Below are positions 46,286 through 55,272 of a stretch of DNA of 64,000 bases, in pieces. Location: contig NZ_CP073695.1 of the NCBI RefSeq assembly GCF_018228765.1, positions 1,116,001 through 1,180,000 of the forward strand, written 5' to 3'. The position numbers were made by a program, and so were the translations under genes. The first letter of the stretch is position 1. Each line of letters starts with the position of its first letter. This stretch comes from Halorubrum ruber (GTDB taxonomy: Archaea; Halobacteriota; Halobacteria; Halobacteriales; Haloferacaceae). The notes beneath the pieces were generated by a model that saw nothing but the letters and a program-made list of their open reading frames with translations, ran no database searches and was not told the origin of the DNA.

Positions 46286-46420
46286 TCAGGCGACGAGTCC
46301 GACCGCCGCGACCAGGAACCCGACGACGAACACCGCGATGAGCGCGACCGTCGCGATCACGACCGCCGGCGCGAGCGCCTCCTCGTTCTCGTCGAGAACG
46401 AAGTCTTCCATGTTCTGCAT
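46286..46420 (-). CDS. Small membrane protein, 44 residues
   Basis: A short frame reading MQNMEDFVLDENEEALAPAV, then VIATVALIAVFVVGFLVAAV. An acidic cytosolic head and one membrane helix are evident. It fills the gap between the carbonic anhydrase and the peptide-binding lipoprotein genes. The family is unknown to me; the clear charge/hydrophobic partition argues that it is a real gene. Confidence 0.55.
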   Translation of the reverse strand: MQNMEDFVLDENEEALAPAVVIATVALIAVFVVGFLVAAVGLVA

Positions 46421-46489
46421 GTCCGGAGCGTCGTCGCGGCGGGATTTGAACGCTTCGACCGAGGCCGCGCTACCCGCCGAAACGGTCCG

Positions 46490-48163
46490 TCACTGGTCGA
46501 GCCAGACGTTGTTGTAGTCGCTCAGGACCCGCGGGTTGTACTGCGAGCGCGGGTGGGCGACGAAGTCCTCGACGTAGTCGCGGACGCCGATGGAGACGCG
46601 CAGGCTGTAGCTGGGCAGGTGGACCCGGTCTTCGAGCACCGTCGGAATGATCGACTCGTACAGCTCCCGACGCTCGTCGATGTCGCTGGCGCGTCGGGCC
46701 TCGATGATGTCGGCCATGAGGTCGTCGTTCTCGTAGTAGGTTCCACTGGTGGCGCCGACCTGACCGTCGTGGAACAGGTTGTACACGTACGAGTCCGGAT
46801 CGGGACCGCCGAGCCACCCCAGCGCGTACATGTTGTAGTCGTCCTCGTTGCCCGTGGTGTACGAATCGAGGAACGTCCCCCAGTCGTACCGGCGCACCTC
46901 CGCGTCGTAGCCGGCCTCGTCGAGTCCGTTCGAGACCGAGATGCCGATCTGTTCGCGGAGGTCGTCCGGCGGCACGATGATACGGAAGTTGTAGTCCTCG
47001 GGCACGCCCGCGTCCGAGAGCAGCTCCGCGGCGCGGTCGACGTCGCGGTCGTGGCCGATGTCCGCCCACTCGTCGGTCGGGAAGTCCCACGAGTCCGCGA
47101 CCGGGAGCGGCACCGGCGCGTAGTTGCGCTCCCCGGCCGGCTCGATGAAGTTCGAGACCGCCTGGTCCATCGAGACGGCGTAGTCGATCGCCTCGCGGAC
47201 CTGCGGGTCCGCCGTCGGCCCCTCGTTGCAGTTGAACGCGATGTAGTAGTAGGAGATGCCGGGCTCGGACTGGAGCGACATGTTGTCCGCGCTCTGGACC
47301 GTCTCCCACGTCTGGGGCGTGATCCCGTCCGCGACGTCCGACTGACCGGTCTCTAAGGAGACGACGCGCGTCGTGCTCTCCTCGACCGGCTCGAACCGGA
47401 GCCGGTCTAAATGCGGCAGCGTGTCGCCCCAGTAGTCGTCCCACTTCACCAGGTCGACGAACTCCCCTTCGGTCCAGTCGTCGAACTCGAACGGCCCCGA
47501 GCCGACCGGCGATTCGAGGTTAAACGCGTCCTTGTCCTCCTCCCGGACCGACTCGGGGACCACGCTCCGCGTCAGCGCGAGCGTGTAGAAGGGGCCGTAC
47601 CCGTACTGGAGGTCGATCTGGACGGTCCGGTCGTCGACGATCTCGATCGCGTCGATCATCTCGACGTCCGGCGCGTTGGCCGTCTCCTCCTCGACCGGCG
47701 CGAGCAGCGAGTACCTGACGTCCTCGGCGGTGACCGGGTCGCCGTTCTGGAAGCGCGGCCCGTCGCGCAGCTCCACGACGTACCGCGTCCCGTCGCGCTC
47801 GACGGTCGGCTCCTCGCTGGCGAGGTGCGGGACCGGGTCCGTGCGCTCGTCGTAGGCGTACAGCGGCTCGAACACCTGCGAACACACCTGCTGCGAGTAG
47901 ATGTCGTTGACGACGATCGGGTCGAACTCGATCGGCGACACCTGCTGTGAGTACACCAGCTCGCCGCCGCTGACGGGCTCGCTCTCGCCGTCGGCGCCGT
48001 CGTCGGTTCCGTTGCCGTCGTTTCCGCCGGTACCGTCTCCGGCCGTTCCGTTCCCGTCGCCGTCGGAGCCGCGGCCGGCGCACCCGGCGACCGCCCCCGC
48101 CGTCACTCCGGTCGCGAGGCCGCGAAGCACGCGCCGCCGCGACTGGTCGAGTTTCCGTGACAT
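46490..48163 (-). CDS. Family 5 (peptide/nickel-type) ABC substrate-binding lipoprotein
   Basis: A 557-residue extracellular receptor. The twin-arginine signal SRRRVLRGLATGVTAGAVAGC ends in a lipobox, then a Gly/Asn/Asp linker. The SBP_bac_5 fold shows EPLYAYDERTDPVPHLASEEP, RDGPRFQNGDPVTAEDVRYSL and a late QEIG-like region. Ligands could be oligopeptides, nickel or sugars. No permease or ATPase genes for this system are adjacent, so it must share a transporter encoded elsewhere. ATG 48163 gives the canonical signal. Confidence 0.9.
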   Translation of the reverse strand: MSRKLDQSRRRVLRGLATGVTAGAVAGCAGRGSDGDGNGTAGDGTGGNDGNGTDDGADGESEPVSGGELVYSQQVSPIEFDPIVVNDIYSQQVCSQVFEPLYAYDERTDPVPHLASEEPTVERDGTRYVVELRDGPRFQNGDPVTAEDVRYSLLAPVEEETANAPDVEMIDAIEIVDDRTVQIDLQYGYGPFYTLALTRSVVPESVREEDKDAFNLESPVGSGPFEFDDWTEGEFVDLVKWDDYWGDTLPHLDRLRFEPVEESTTRVVSLETGQSDVADGITPQTWETVQSADNMSLQSEPGISYYYIAFNCNEGPTADPQVREAIDYAVSMDQAVSNFIEPAGERNYAPVPLPVADSWDFPTDEWADIGHDRDVDRAAELLSDAGVPEDYNFRIIVPPDDLREQIGISVSNGLDEAGYDAEVRRYDWGTFLDSYTTGNEDDYNMYALGWLGGPDPDSYVYNLFHDGQVGATSGTYYENDDLMADIIEARRASDIDERRELYESIIPTVLEDRVHLPSYSLRVSIGVRDYVEDFVAHPRSQYNPRVLSDYNNVWLDQ

Positions 48164-48303
48164 TGCCCGCCGTTTCGCCCCGATATATAAATCAACGTAC
48201 ACACGGGCAGCGTTCGACCCTACGTCGGACAACCGGAGACAATCTCCGCTACTTCGCCGTTGCCGACGTGTTTTTGTGCGTCGGGCGAGGCGGATACGCC
48301 AAG

Positions 48304-48978
48304 ATGCCACGCGAACAGTACCAGACGAAGCTCGAGGGGCTCCGCGACGACGTCCTCTACATGAGCGAAGTGGTCGCCGAGCGGCTCCGCATGGGGCTCG
48401 ACGCCCTCGAACGGCAGGACGAGGAGTTGGGCGAGGAAGTGATCACCGGTGACGCCGAGATCAACGACCTGTACCTTGAGCTGGAGGGGCAGTGTACGGA
48501 CCTCATCGCGCTCCAGCAGCCGGTCGCCGGCGACCTGCGGTTCATCGCGGCGTCGTTCAAGATCATCACCGACCTCGAACGGATCGCGGACCTCGCGACC
48601 AACCTCGGCGAGTACGCCAAGCGGGCGGACCGCGAGGTCTTCCCCGACGTCGACGTCCAGCGCATCGGGGACGACACGCTCGCGATGCTCCAGGAGGCGA
48701 TGGACGCGTACGCGGAGTCGGACCCCGAGCGCTGTTACGCCGTCGCCGAGTCGGACGACGACCTCGACGCCGCCTGCGAGGCCGCGAGCGAGCTCGTCGT
48801 CCGCGACCTCATCGAGCGCGACGAACTCCGCGAAGAGGAGGACGTGGAGGGGACGATGCGGAACGTCTCGCGGCTCCTCCTCACGATCCGCGACCTCGAA
48901 CGCGTCGGCGACCACGCGGTGAACATCGCCGCCCGGTCGCTGTACATGATCGAGAACGACGACGAGCTGCTGTACTGA
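48304..48978 (+). CDS. PhoU-family phosphate regulator (second copy)
   Basis: A 224-residue PhoU closely similar to the operon-linked phoU (13089-13781): MPREQYQTKLEGLRDDVLYM, ALQQPVAGDLRFIAASFKIITDLERIADLATNLG, and [20 protein letters not shown]. It lies 35 kb from pst, alone. Different PhoU copies might serve different transporters, but this is inference. ATG 48304 gives a start equivalent to its paralogue. Confidence 0.93.
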   Translation: MPREQYQTKLEGLRDDVLYMSEVVAERLRMGLDALERQDEELGEEVITGDAEINDLYLELEGQCTDLIALQQPVAGDLRFIAASFKIITDLERIADLATNLGEYAKRADREVFPDVDVQRIGDDTLAMLQEAMDAYAESDPERCYAVAESDDDLDAACEAASELVVRDLIERDELREEEDVEGTMRNVSRLLLTIRDLERVGDHAVNIAARSLYMIENDDELLY

Positions 48979-49095
48979 TCTGAGTCTGTACCGACCGGGG
49001 ACGAGGACTCGCCGCGTCGGCGGGCCGTCCGCGACGTGTCACCGAGCGTGACGCTGTCCCCGGCTTATATCCCTCCGACCGGAGACGGCGTACAC

Positions 49096-49440
49096 ATGGT
49101 TCTCGGAGCAATCGTCTCGTTCGTCGTCGCGCTGTTAGTCGGTGGATTGGGAATTTACGTCAGCGGACGCGTCGTCGCGGGCGTCGACGACTACTCGCAC
49201 GCGGTTATCACGGCGCTGCTCGGCGCCCTCGCGTGGGCGATCGGATCGCTGATCCCGGTGATCGGGTCGGTGGTCGCGCTGGTCGCGTGGGTGTGGGTCA
49301 TCAAGTGGCGCTACCCCGGCGGCTGGAAGGACGCGGCGATCATGGGGCTCGTCGCGTGGGCGGCCGCCTTGGTCGTCATCGCCGTCCTGAACGGCGTTCT
49401 CGGTCTCGGAATCAGCGCGTTCGGCGTCCCCGGCGTGTGA
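49096..49440 (+). CDS. Small multi-pass membrane protein
   Basis: A 114-residue protein with four hydrophobic segments: VLGAIVSFVVALLVGGLG, then HAVITALLGALAWAIGS, IPVIGSVVALVAWVWVIKW and IMGLVAWAAALVVIAVLN. A conserved-looking KWRYPGGWKDAAIMG loop joins the last two. No family function is known to me. ATG 49096 begins right at the first helix. Convergent with the ZIP gene. Confidence 0.72.
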   Translation: MVLGAIVSFVVALLVGGLGIYVSGRVVAGVDDYSHAVITALLGALAWAIGSLIPVIGSVVALVAWVWVIKWRYPGGWKDAAIMGLVAWAAALVVIAVLNGVLGLGISAFGVPGV

Positions 49441-49477
49441 ACCGCTCGTCACGGCTCCCGCGGCGACGCGGTGCCCG

Positions 49478-50326
49478 TCAGACCGCGACCCACCACGCCA
49501 CGGCGACCGCGACGCCGCCGAGGATCGAGCTCAGGACGGCGTGTCGGCGGAGCCGGTCCCGGAATCGGTGGCCGTCGGCGTCGTGGTCCGCGGCGTCGAC
49601 CGGGCACGTCTCGCTCCCGGTGGTACACTCCGGCAGCAGATCGACGGCGACGTGAAGGAACACGCCGGCGGCGATGCCGAAAAGGAGCCCGCGAGGTCCG
49701 CTCTCCGGCGAAAGCCCGGCGATGCCGACCGGGAGGGCCACGATGCCGACCGCCGCGGCGGGCAACAGCAGGGTGACGACGGACTGCCCCCGCTCGGCGA
49801 GGCGACGGGCCGCGGCGTACCCGGCGGGCGCCTTGTGCGAGACGAGCGCGACCCCGAGGACGGAGGTGAGCGAGGGCATCGCCGTGTAGATCGCGCCGAT
49901 GATCGCACCGGCCGAGAGCGCGTGAACCGTCAGCTCGGCCGTCGTTCGATCGACGGGGAGATCCAGATGGGTGAACCGGTGTCCGACCGTGTGACCGGCG
50001 TACCCGCCCAGGAAGCCGACCGCGATGCCGAGGCTGCCGAGTCGACCGTGCTGGCCGAGCGCCTGCGGGATCAAGAAGAGCGCGGCGCTGGTCACCATCG
50101 CGCCGCTGGCCAGCCCGTACCCCCAGACCGGCTCCAAGGGGTGGCTGCTCCGCACCGCACGCGCGCCGAGCGGTGCGCCGACCGCCATCGCCGCGAACGC
50201 GGTCCAAGAGACCGCCACGAGCTTCCAATTAACCCCGTCGGCTATCGCCGCCACCGACAGGAGTACCAGTGCTATCAGTCCGGCCGCTCCGACGGCTCGC
50301 TCCCGGCCGGCCGTCGATCGATCCAT
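49478..50326 (-). CDS. ZIP-family metal transporter
   Basis: A 282-residue membrane protein with about eight helices. ZIP signatures are seen: ALSAGAIIGAIYTAMPS with LTVH before it, then ALVSHKAPAGYAAARRL and GIAAGVFLHVAVDLLPE, whose His/Glu residues form the metal path. It should bring Zn2+ or another divalent ion into the cytosol. ATG 50326 is chosen; a GTG at 50356 would add ten residues. Upstream lies an A/T-rich stretch, then repeat copy C. Confidence 0.85.
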   Translation of the reverse strand: MDRSTAGRERAVGAAGLIALVLLSVAAIADGVNWKLVAVSWTAFAAMAVGAPLGARAVRSSHPLEPVWGYGLASGAMVTSAALFLIPQALGQHGRLGSLGIAVGFLGGYAGHTVGHRFTHLDLPVDRTTAELTVHALSAGAIIGAIYTAMPSLTSVLGVALVSHKAPAGYAAARRLAERGQSVVTLLLPAAAVGIVALPVGIAGLSPESGPRGLLFGIAAGVFLHVAVDLLPECTTGSETCPVDAADHDADGHRFRDRLRRHAVLSSILGGVAVAVAWWVAV

Positions 50327-50475
50327 CGCAGCTTGGGAGAGATGTTCTCCGGTCACTATTGTACAGTAATAACTAAACTGCCCGAATTAATAAAAACTTC
50401 GGGCACGTCTTCGGACCGGACGTGGGCCCGCGGCTACGAACCACGAACCCGGCTGTATCGGGGATTTAAACGGCA

Positions 50476-51128
50476 GGCTCTGTCGAAATCCTTCGGAAGT
50501 GCTACATTCTGACCGGGCGTGGTCAGTACAGGGGTAGCGGCGAGCGATAGCGGGAGTAGGTGTAGTACGTCGTGAGCGAGGTTGTTTATAAACCAGAGCG
50601 CGGTGTTGCTGTCGGCTGTTTATAAGTGACTGACGCTGCTGGGATGGCGATCTCCAAAGGGGCAGTCGCGACGGCTCGCGCGCCTTGCTGTCGTTCGAAA
50701 GGCGCGACGCGCCTTTCGTGATGACGAGACGCCGGAGGCGTCTCGAACCACGCTCCTCAGTCGCTCGTTTTACTCGCTCCTTGCGGTGCTTACTGCGGCG
50801 TGCTTCGCCCTCGCGACTGCCCCTTTGAGTCCCACCCCGCACCGCACAGCGACCGCACCTCACGCCTCCCCAGCCTCGCGGTTCGCGCTCTGCGAGCGCT
50901 CACCGCGTCCCTCGCGGGCTGGCTCGCGGCCTCTGCTTCGCTCCGGCCGCTCGCAGGCGCGCCACCGCACCCCTTTTATAAACCCTTGTCGCCGTCGCTC
51001 GTGGTTTTTAATACGACATCGCGGCCGCCGATCTGCGCTACCCACTCCGCACTTGATCAAGAAGCACCATTCAGCGACCGGGTTTTTCATCCCAAGTTAT
51101 ATTTGAAGAATAGGGTTTCAACAGGGCC
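50476..51128 (-). mobile_element. Dispersed structured element, copy C, with inverted ends (MITE-like)
   Basis: This 653-base copy has inward inverted ends: 50476-50491 (GGCTCTGTCGAAATCC) and, on the minus strand, 51128-51113 (GGCCCTGTTGAAACCC), alike at 13 of 16 positions, all differences being transitions. Flanks AAACGGCA (50468-50475) and AAACGGCT (51129-51136) form a 7-of-8 target-site duplication. Inside, on the minus strand, lies the same core and hairpin as in copy A, with A-like arms on both sides. No transposase is encoded, so it would need one in trans. An 8-base duplication recalls IS6-type elements, but the assignment is tentative. Confidence 0.7.
50655..50827 (-). other. Long hairpin of element copy C
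   Basis: CAAAGGGGCAGTCGCGA (50655-50671) pairs without mismatch with 50811-50827. The loop contains two perfect small hairpins, 50696-50718 and 50725-50745, joined by TGATGA, the same layout as copy B but with different stem sequences. Confidence 0.8.
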
Positions 51129-51199
51129 AAACGGCTCTAAAGTGCCGGAATCGGAGCGAGGGGTATCGGCGGCGCACCCCCGTCGAGCGGGCTGTGGCC

Positions 51200-53707
51200 T
51201 CAGTCGTCCGCCACGGCGGGGGCCGTGCGCGGCTCCGCGTGCGCTTCGACCGCCTCGGGCGTCGGCGCCCACGCTAAGTCCCCCTCGTAGTGGAAGGCGC
51301 GGTGGTCACGCGTCGGGTCGACGACCGTCAGCGAGAGCCAGTCGTTGTCCAAGAGCCCGGTCACCGCCTCGTTGTCGGCCAGAATCTCGGTGACGCGGTC
51401 GACCGGCGCGTGGACGACCGTCGAGAGCCGGAGCGGCTGGTGGTACGGCTCGCCGGCGGCGGCCTTGACCGACTGGAGCGGGAGTCCCGTCATGAGGTCG
51501 CCGCCGTTGCCCTGGTAGACGCCGACGTTGCCGACGGGGTTGTGGGTCACCTTCGACCCGCTCCCGTACGCCGCGTTGTCGACCGTCGAGAAGTAGTACT
51601 GCGCGTTGATCCACTGCGTGACGACCATCGGCCCGGTGAGGATCGCTTCGAGCGCGTCGCCGTCCGGGTCCGTCGCCCAGTCGTACGAGTGGAGGAAGGC
51701 GCGCCCGTCGAGGTCGAGGCCGCTCGTCAGCTCGCGGGGGCCGACGACGAACCCGGCGTTGCCCGCCAACCCCCACTCGGGGCGCGTCTCGGCCCAGTCG
51801 GCGGCGCGGCGCTCGGTCTCACGAACGGCCGACTCCTCGGCCTCTTGCCCGGTGCGCTCTCTTGCGGCGCGCCCGCGTGCGGCGTCGAGGTCCGCGCGCA
51901 GCCGTTCGAGGTCGGCGGCGTGCGACTCCGGCACGTCGCCGTCGTACAGTTCGATCTCGTCGGTCGTGGTGTTGTGTTCGGCCGCGAGGAAGACGGTGTC
52001 GTCGGGCACGTCGATGCCGCGCTCGCGCAGCCCCGCCTTCACCTCCGAGTCGTTACAGATCGCGGCGAGCGCGCGGGCGTTCGGCCCGCCCGGGTTGCCG
52101 GCGCAGGCGCCGCAGTCAAGGCTGGAGTCGTAGGGGTTGTTCGCCGTCTCGGCCGCGTGGCCCGTGAAGACGACGAGGCGACCGAACGCCTCCCAGCCCA
52201 TCAGCTCGAAGGCGGTCGCGGCGTACTCGACCCGCTCGTCGCGGGTCAGTCCCGTCGGAAGCCCCTCGCCGGAGTCGTCGTGCTCGTGGACGCCCGGCTC
52301 GCAGAACTCGTGGTCGGCCGGCACCGCGTCGTCGGCGCCGTCGAGCAGGTCGCGTACCCGGCCGGGGACGAGCGTGCGCGCCGCGAGCGCGAGACCGTAC
52401 CCGCTCCCGGCGCCCTCGACAAAGCTGAACGCGGTGGCGGGGTTCGACCGCAGCGTCTCGACCACCTCGCCGGCGGCCTCGCGGAGGTCGGCCCAGCGGT
52501 CGCGGCTCGCCCGCGCGTCGTCGTCGCCCGGGACCTCGGAGACGCGGTGTTGCGGGTCGACGATCGGCGGACACGCCTCGACGGACGCCTCGGCGTCGTA
52601 CCCGGTGTACTCCATCGGGACGCCGAAGAAGCCCGCGTACCCGTGCGTCTCGTAGTCGCCCGTCGCCTCGACGTGCCGGCGGATCACCTCGGAGCGCGTG
52701 TCGATACAGAAGACTAACTGGGCGTCCGGGCGCCCCGACGCGCCGCCGTCGGGGCGTGCCCCGTCCTCCTCGCGTGCTTCGGTTCCTCCGTCGCGCGCCT
52801 CGCTCTCGGCGGCGACCCGCTCGACGAGCCCGTCGCGGTACGTGCCCTCCCACGCGCTCAGGAACGCGTCGGCGATCTCGTCGCTCGGGTCGACCGCCGG
52901 CCCGTCGGACCCCTCCGGCGGCGAGAGGTCGACGCCGAAGGCGTCCGCCAACGCGAGCCGGGCCGCGAGGTAGCCCGTCGGCGTGATCGGGTGCGCGGAC
53001 TGCCACGCGCCGCCGTCGTCGGCGCGCCGCTTGAGCAGCCCGGTCCACCCGGGGAGCGCGGCGAACTGCGACTCGAAGACGGCCTCCCACCGGTCACGGG
53101 GGTACGGCTCCAGCGCGGCCTCGATCGCTTCGGTCGGCGACGGCGGCAGGTCGGCGACGAGTCCCGTATTCGGAATTTCGTCGTCGTAGGCGGCCACCGA
53201 CCGGAAGGCGTCGTAGAACCCCGCCTCGCGGTTCGGCATCGACCACTCGGCCTGCCCCTCGTCGAGGAACGCCGACAGCCACTTCGTCAGCACGCGGTCG
53301 ACGCGCTCGGCGTCGGAGTCCGCCGCCTCCGCCCCGCCGGAGCCGCTCGTTTCCACCGTCTCCTCGGCGGTCTCCAGCCGCTCCAGCAGGGCCTCGGGGT
53401 CGCCATCGTAGCCCCGGTCGGTCAGTTCCGCGTCGAGCAGGTCGGGGTCGATACGTCCCTCGTCGAGGGCCGCCCGGAACGTCTCCGCGCGCGGGTAGCC
53501 GCGGCCGCCGAAGAGGTCCGCCGCCCGGCTCACGGCCTCGTCGAACGGCCGGTCCTCGAAGCCGGCGAGGGGGTTCGCGGTCACGAACGAGTGGACCGGC
53601 CAGACGGACCCGACCGCGGTCGCGGCCGCGTCGACCTCGTCTTCGATCGCGCCCGTGTCGTCTTCGATGCCGTCAGCGTCGTCGTCGATACCGATTTCAG
53701 TCGTCAT
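51200..53707 (-). CDS. dabA: DabA-type inorganic carbon transporter subunit (DUF2309)
   Basis: An 835-residue cytosolic partner of the DAB pump. The amino-terminal VWPVHSFVTANPLAGFEDRP is typical. Its carbonic-anhydrase-like zinc site is intact: Cys and Asp in LVFCIDTRSEVIRRH, then His in FTGHAAETANNPYDSS and, 15 residues later, Cys in LDCGACAGNPGG. DAB couples ion flow to one-way CO2 hydration, storing bicarbonate. It overlaps dabB by 11 bases. Charged low-complexity inserts (near residues 125 and 310) are halophile features. Confidence 0.93.
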   Translation of the reverse strand: MTTEIGIDDDADGIEDDTGAIEDEVDAAATAVGSVWPVHSFVTANPLAGFEDRPFDEAVSRAADLFGGRGYPRAETFRAALDEGRIDPDLLDAELTDRGYDGDPEALLERLETAEETVETSGSGGAEAADSDAERVDRVLTKWLSAFLDEGQAEWSMPNREAGFYDAFRSVAAYDDEIPNTGLVADLPPSPTEAIEAALEPYPRDRWEAVFESQFAALPGWTGLLKRRADDGGAWQSAHPITPTGYLAARLALADAFGVDLSPPEGSDGPAVDPSDEIADAFLSAWEGTYRDGLVERVAAESEARDGGTEAREEDGARPDGGASGRPDAQLVFCIDTRSEVIRRHVEATGDYETHGYAGFFGVPMEYTGYDAEASVEACPPIVDPQHRVSEVPGDDDARASRDRWADLREAAGEVVETLRSNPATAFSFVEGAGSGYGLALAARTLVPGRVRDLLDGADDAVPADHEFCEPGVHEHDDSGEGLPTGLTRDERVEYAATAFELMGWEAFGRLVVFTGHAAETANNPYDSSLDCGACAGNPGGPNARALAAICNDSEVKAGLRERGIDVPDDTVFLAAEHNTTTDEIELYDGDVPESHAADLERLRADLDAARGRAARERTGQEAEESAVRETERRAADWAETRPEWGLAGNAGFVVGPRELTSGLDLDGRAFLHSYDWATDPDGDALEAILTGPMVVTQWINAQYYFSTVDNAAYGSGSKVTHNPVGNVGVYQGNGGDLMTGLPLQSVKAAAGEPYHQPLRLSTVVHAPVDRVTEILADNEAVTGLLDNDWLSLTVVDPTRDHRAFHYEGDLAWAPTPEAVEAHAEPRTAPAVADD

Positions 53708-55184
53708 CGTACTCCTCCGTGGCGGTTAGAACAGTGGTCGGAGCGGGCTGGCCCGCGTTCACCAGCGCGACGTAGAGGCGCTCGCTCCGCTCGTGGACGC
53801 CGGTCTCGATCGCGACGTACGCCGCGAGGAAGGCGACGGCGACGAGCGCGTGGAGCGCGGTCAGCTCGGTCGGGGCGGAGACGAGCGGTAGCCCGGCGAG
53901 CAGCCCCGAGACCGCCCTGTACGCGAGCGCGTACACGGCGATGGCGGGGAGCGCGACCAGCGGGACCGCCCCGTAGCGGGCCGCCGTCGAGAGGGCGGTC
54001 CGCCGGACGGCGCTCCGGGCCGCGTGGAGCGTCGTGAGCGTCACGAACCCGGCGAGCAGCAGCCCGGTGTCGACGCTCGTCCCCTTCCCGGTCAGGAGCG
54101 CGAACGTCGCGCCGCCAGCGAGCCCGGTCAGCAGCACGACGACCGCGCCGGCGACGCCCGTTCCCTCGGGTTCGGGCCCGGTCTCCGTCGGGGCCGCGCG
54201 CTCGACCTCGCCGCCCGCGCTCAGGAAGTGGTACGCCTTGTAGAACCCGTGTAAGACGAGATGCGTGACGGCGGCACCGAAGAAGCCGAGCCCGGCTTGG
54301 ACGATCATGAAGCCCATCTGACCGACCGTCGAGCAGCCCAGTTCGCCCTTGACGTCCGCCCGGACGGTCTTGAGCAGCTTCCCGCTGAGGGCGCTGACGA
54401 CGCCGACGACCACGATAGCGAGCATGAGCCCGGTCTCGACGGTCACGACCGGCGCGAAGCGGGTCAACAGGATGCCGCCCGCGTTGACGAAGCCGGCGTG
54501 CATCAGCGCCGAGGCCGGCGTGGGGGCCGTCATCGAGGAGAGCAGCCAGCCGTGGAACGGGACGAGCGCCGACTGGATCATCGCCGCGAGGAGGAGCGCG
54601 GCGCCCGCGACGAGCCACGCGGGCCCCCCGAGGGAGTCGGCGCTCGCGGCGATACCGGAGACCGTCGTCGCGCCGGTCGCCCACCACAGCGCCGTCACGG
54701 CGACGCCGAGCAGCGCGCTGCTGGCGAGGAAGTACCGACGGGCGACGCTCGCGGCGGCCCGGGCCTGCGGCCAGCCGTCGACGGTGCCGATGAGCCGCGC
54801 CATCAGGAGCCCCATCGCCAGCCAAAAGCACCAGAACAGCGCGACGTGGTCGGCCGCGACGAGCGCCATCACGGCGAGCGTGAACGCGGAGACGCCGAGG
54901 AAGAAGTCAGTCTCGTGGGCGCTCCCGGCCATGTAGCGGCGCGAGTAGCTGTGGACGATCCCGCTGAAGAACGTCACGACGACCCACAGCAGGACGGTCA
55001 GCCCGTCGACGGCGATCGCGTCGGAGACCTCCCAGGGCCCGCCGAGTCGGACGTGGGCGACGAGCGCGGCGAGGCTCGCGGCGAACAGCGTCCACGCGAG
55101 CCGCGTTAGTGCGACGGGAACGGTCGACGACTCGGCCGTCTCCCGGAGCGCTCCGACCGTCGGGTTCGAGGTGCGTCCTGACAT
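53697..55184 (-). CDS. dabB: DabB-type proton/sodium-conducting membrane subunit
   Basis: A 495-residue NuoL/MrpA-like membrane protein with about thirteen helices. The ion-channel motifs are present: FSGIVHSYSRRYM, SALVPFHGWLLSSMTAPTPASALMHAGFVNAGGI and the lysine-bearing GKLLKTVRADVKGELGCSTVGQMG. It drives DabA. ATG 55184 (MSGRTSNPTV) is chosen because a TATA-like box lies at 55273-55280, downstream of the earlier candidate ATG at 55295. It is the promoter-proximal gene of the dabBA operon. Confidence 0.9.
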   Translation of the reverse strand: MSGRTSNPTVGALRETAESSTVPVALTRLAWTLFAASLAALVAHVRLGGPWEVSDAIAVDGLTVLLWVVVTFFSGIVHSYSRRYMAGSAHETDFFLGVSAFTLAVMALVAADHVALFWCFWLAMGLLMARLIGTVDGWPQARAAASVARRYFLASSALLGVAVTALWWATGATTVSGIAASADSLGGPAWLVAGAALLLAAMIQSALVPFHGWLLSSMTAPTPASALMHAGFVNAGGILLTRFAPVVTVETGLMLAIVVVGVVSALSGKLLKTVRADVKGELGCSTVGQMGFMIVQAGLGFFGAAVTHLVLHGFYKAYHFLSAGGEVERAAPTETGPEPEGTGVAGAVVVLLTGLAGGATFALLTGKGTSVDTGLLLAGFVTLTTLHAARSAVRRTALSTAARYGAVPLVALPAIAVYALAYRAVSGLLAGLPLVSAPTELTALHALVAVAFLAAYVAIETGVHERSERLYVALVNAGQPAPTTVLTATEEYDDD

Positions 55185-55272
55185 CGTTCGAGCGACCACG
55201 CGACCGGGGTCGGACCGCGCGGGCGCTGGGTCCGGTTCCGGTCGGTTTTCATCGCTTTCAAGAACGGAATAG

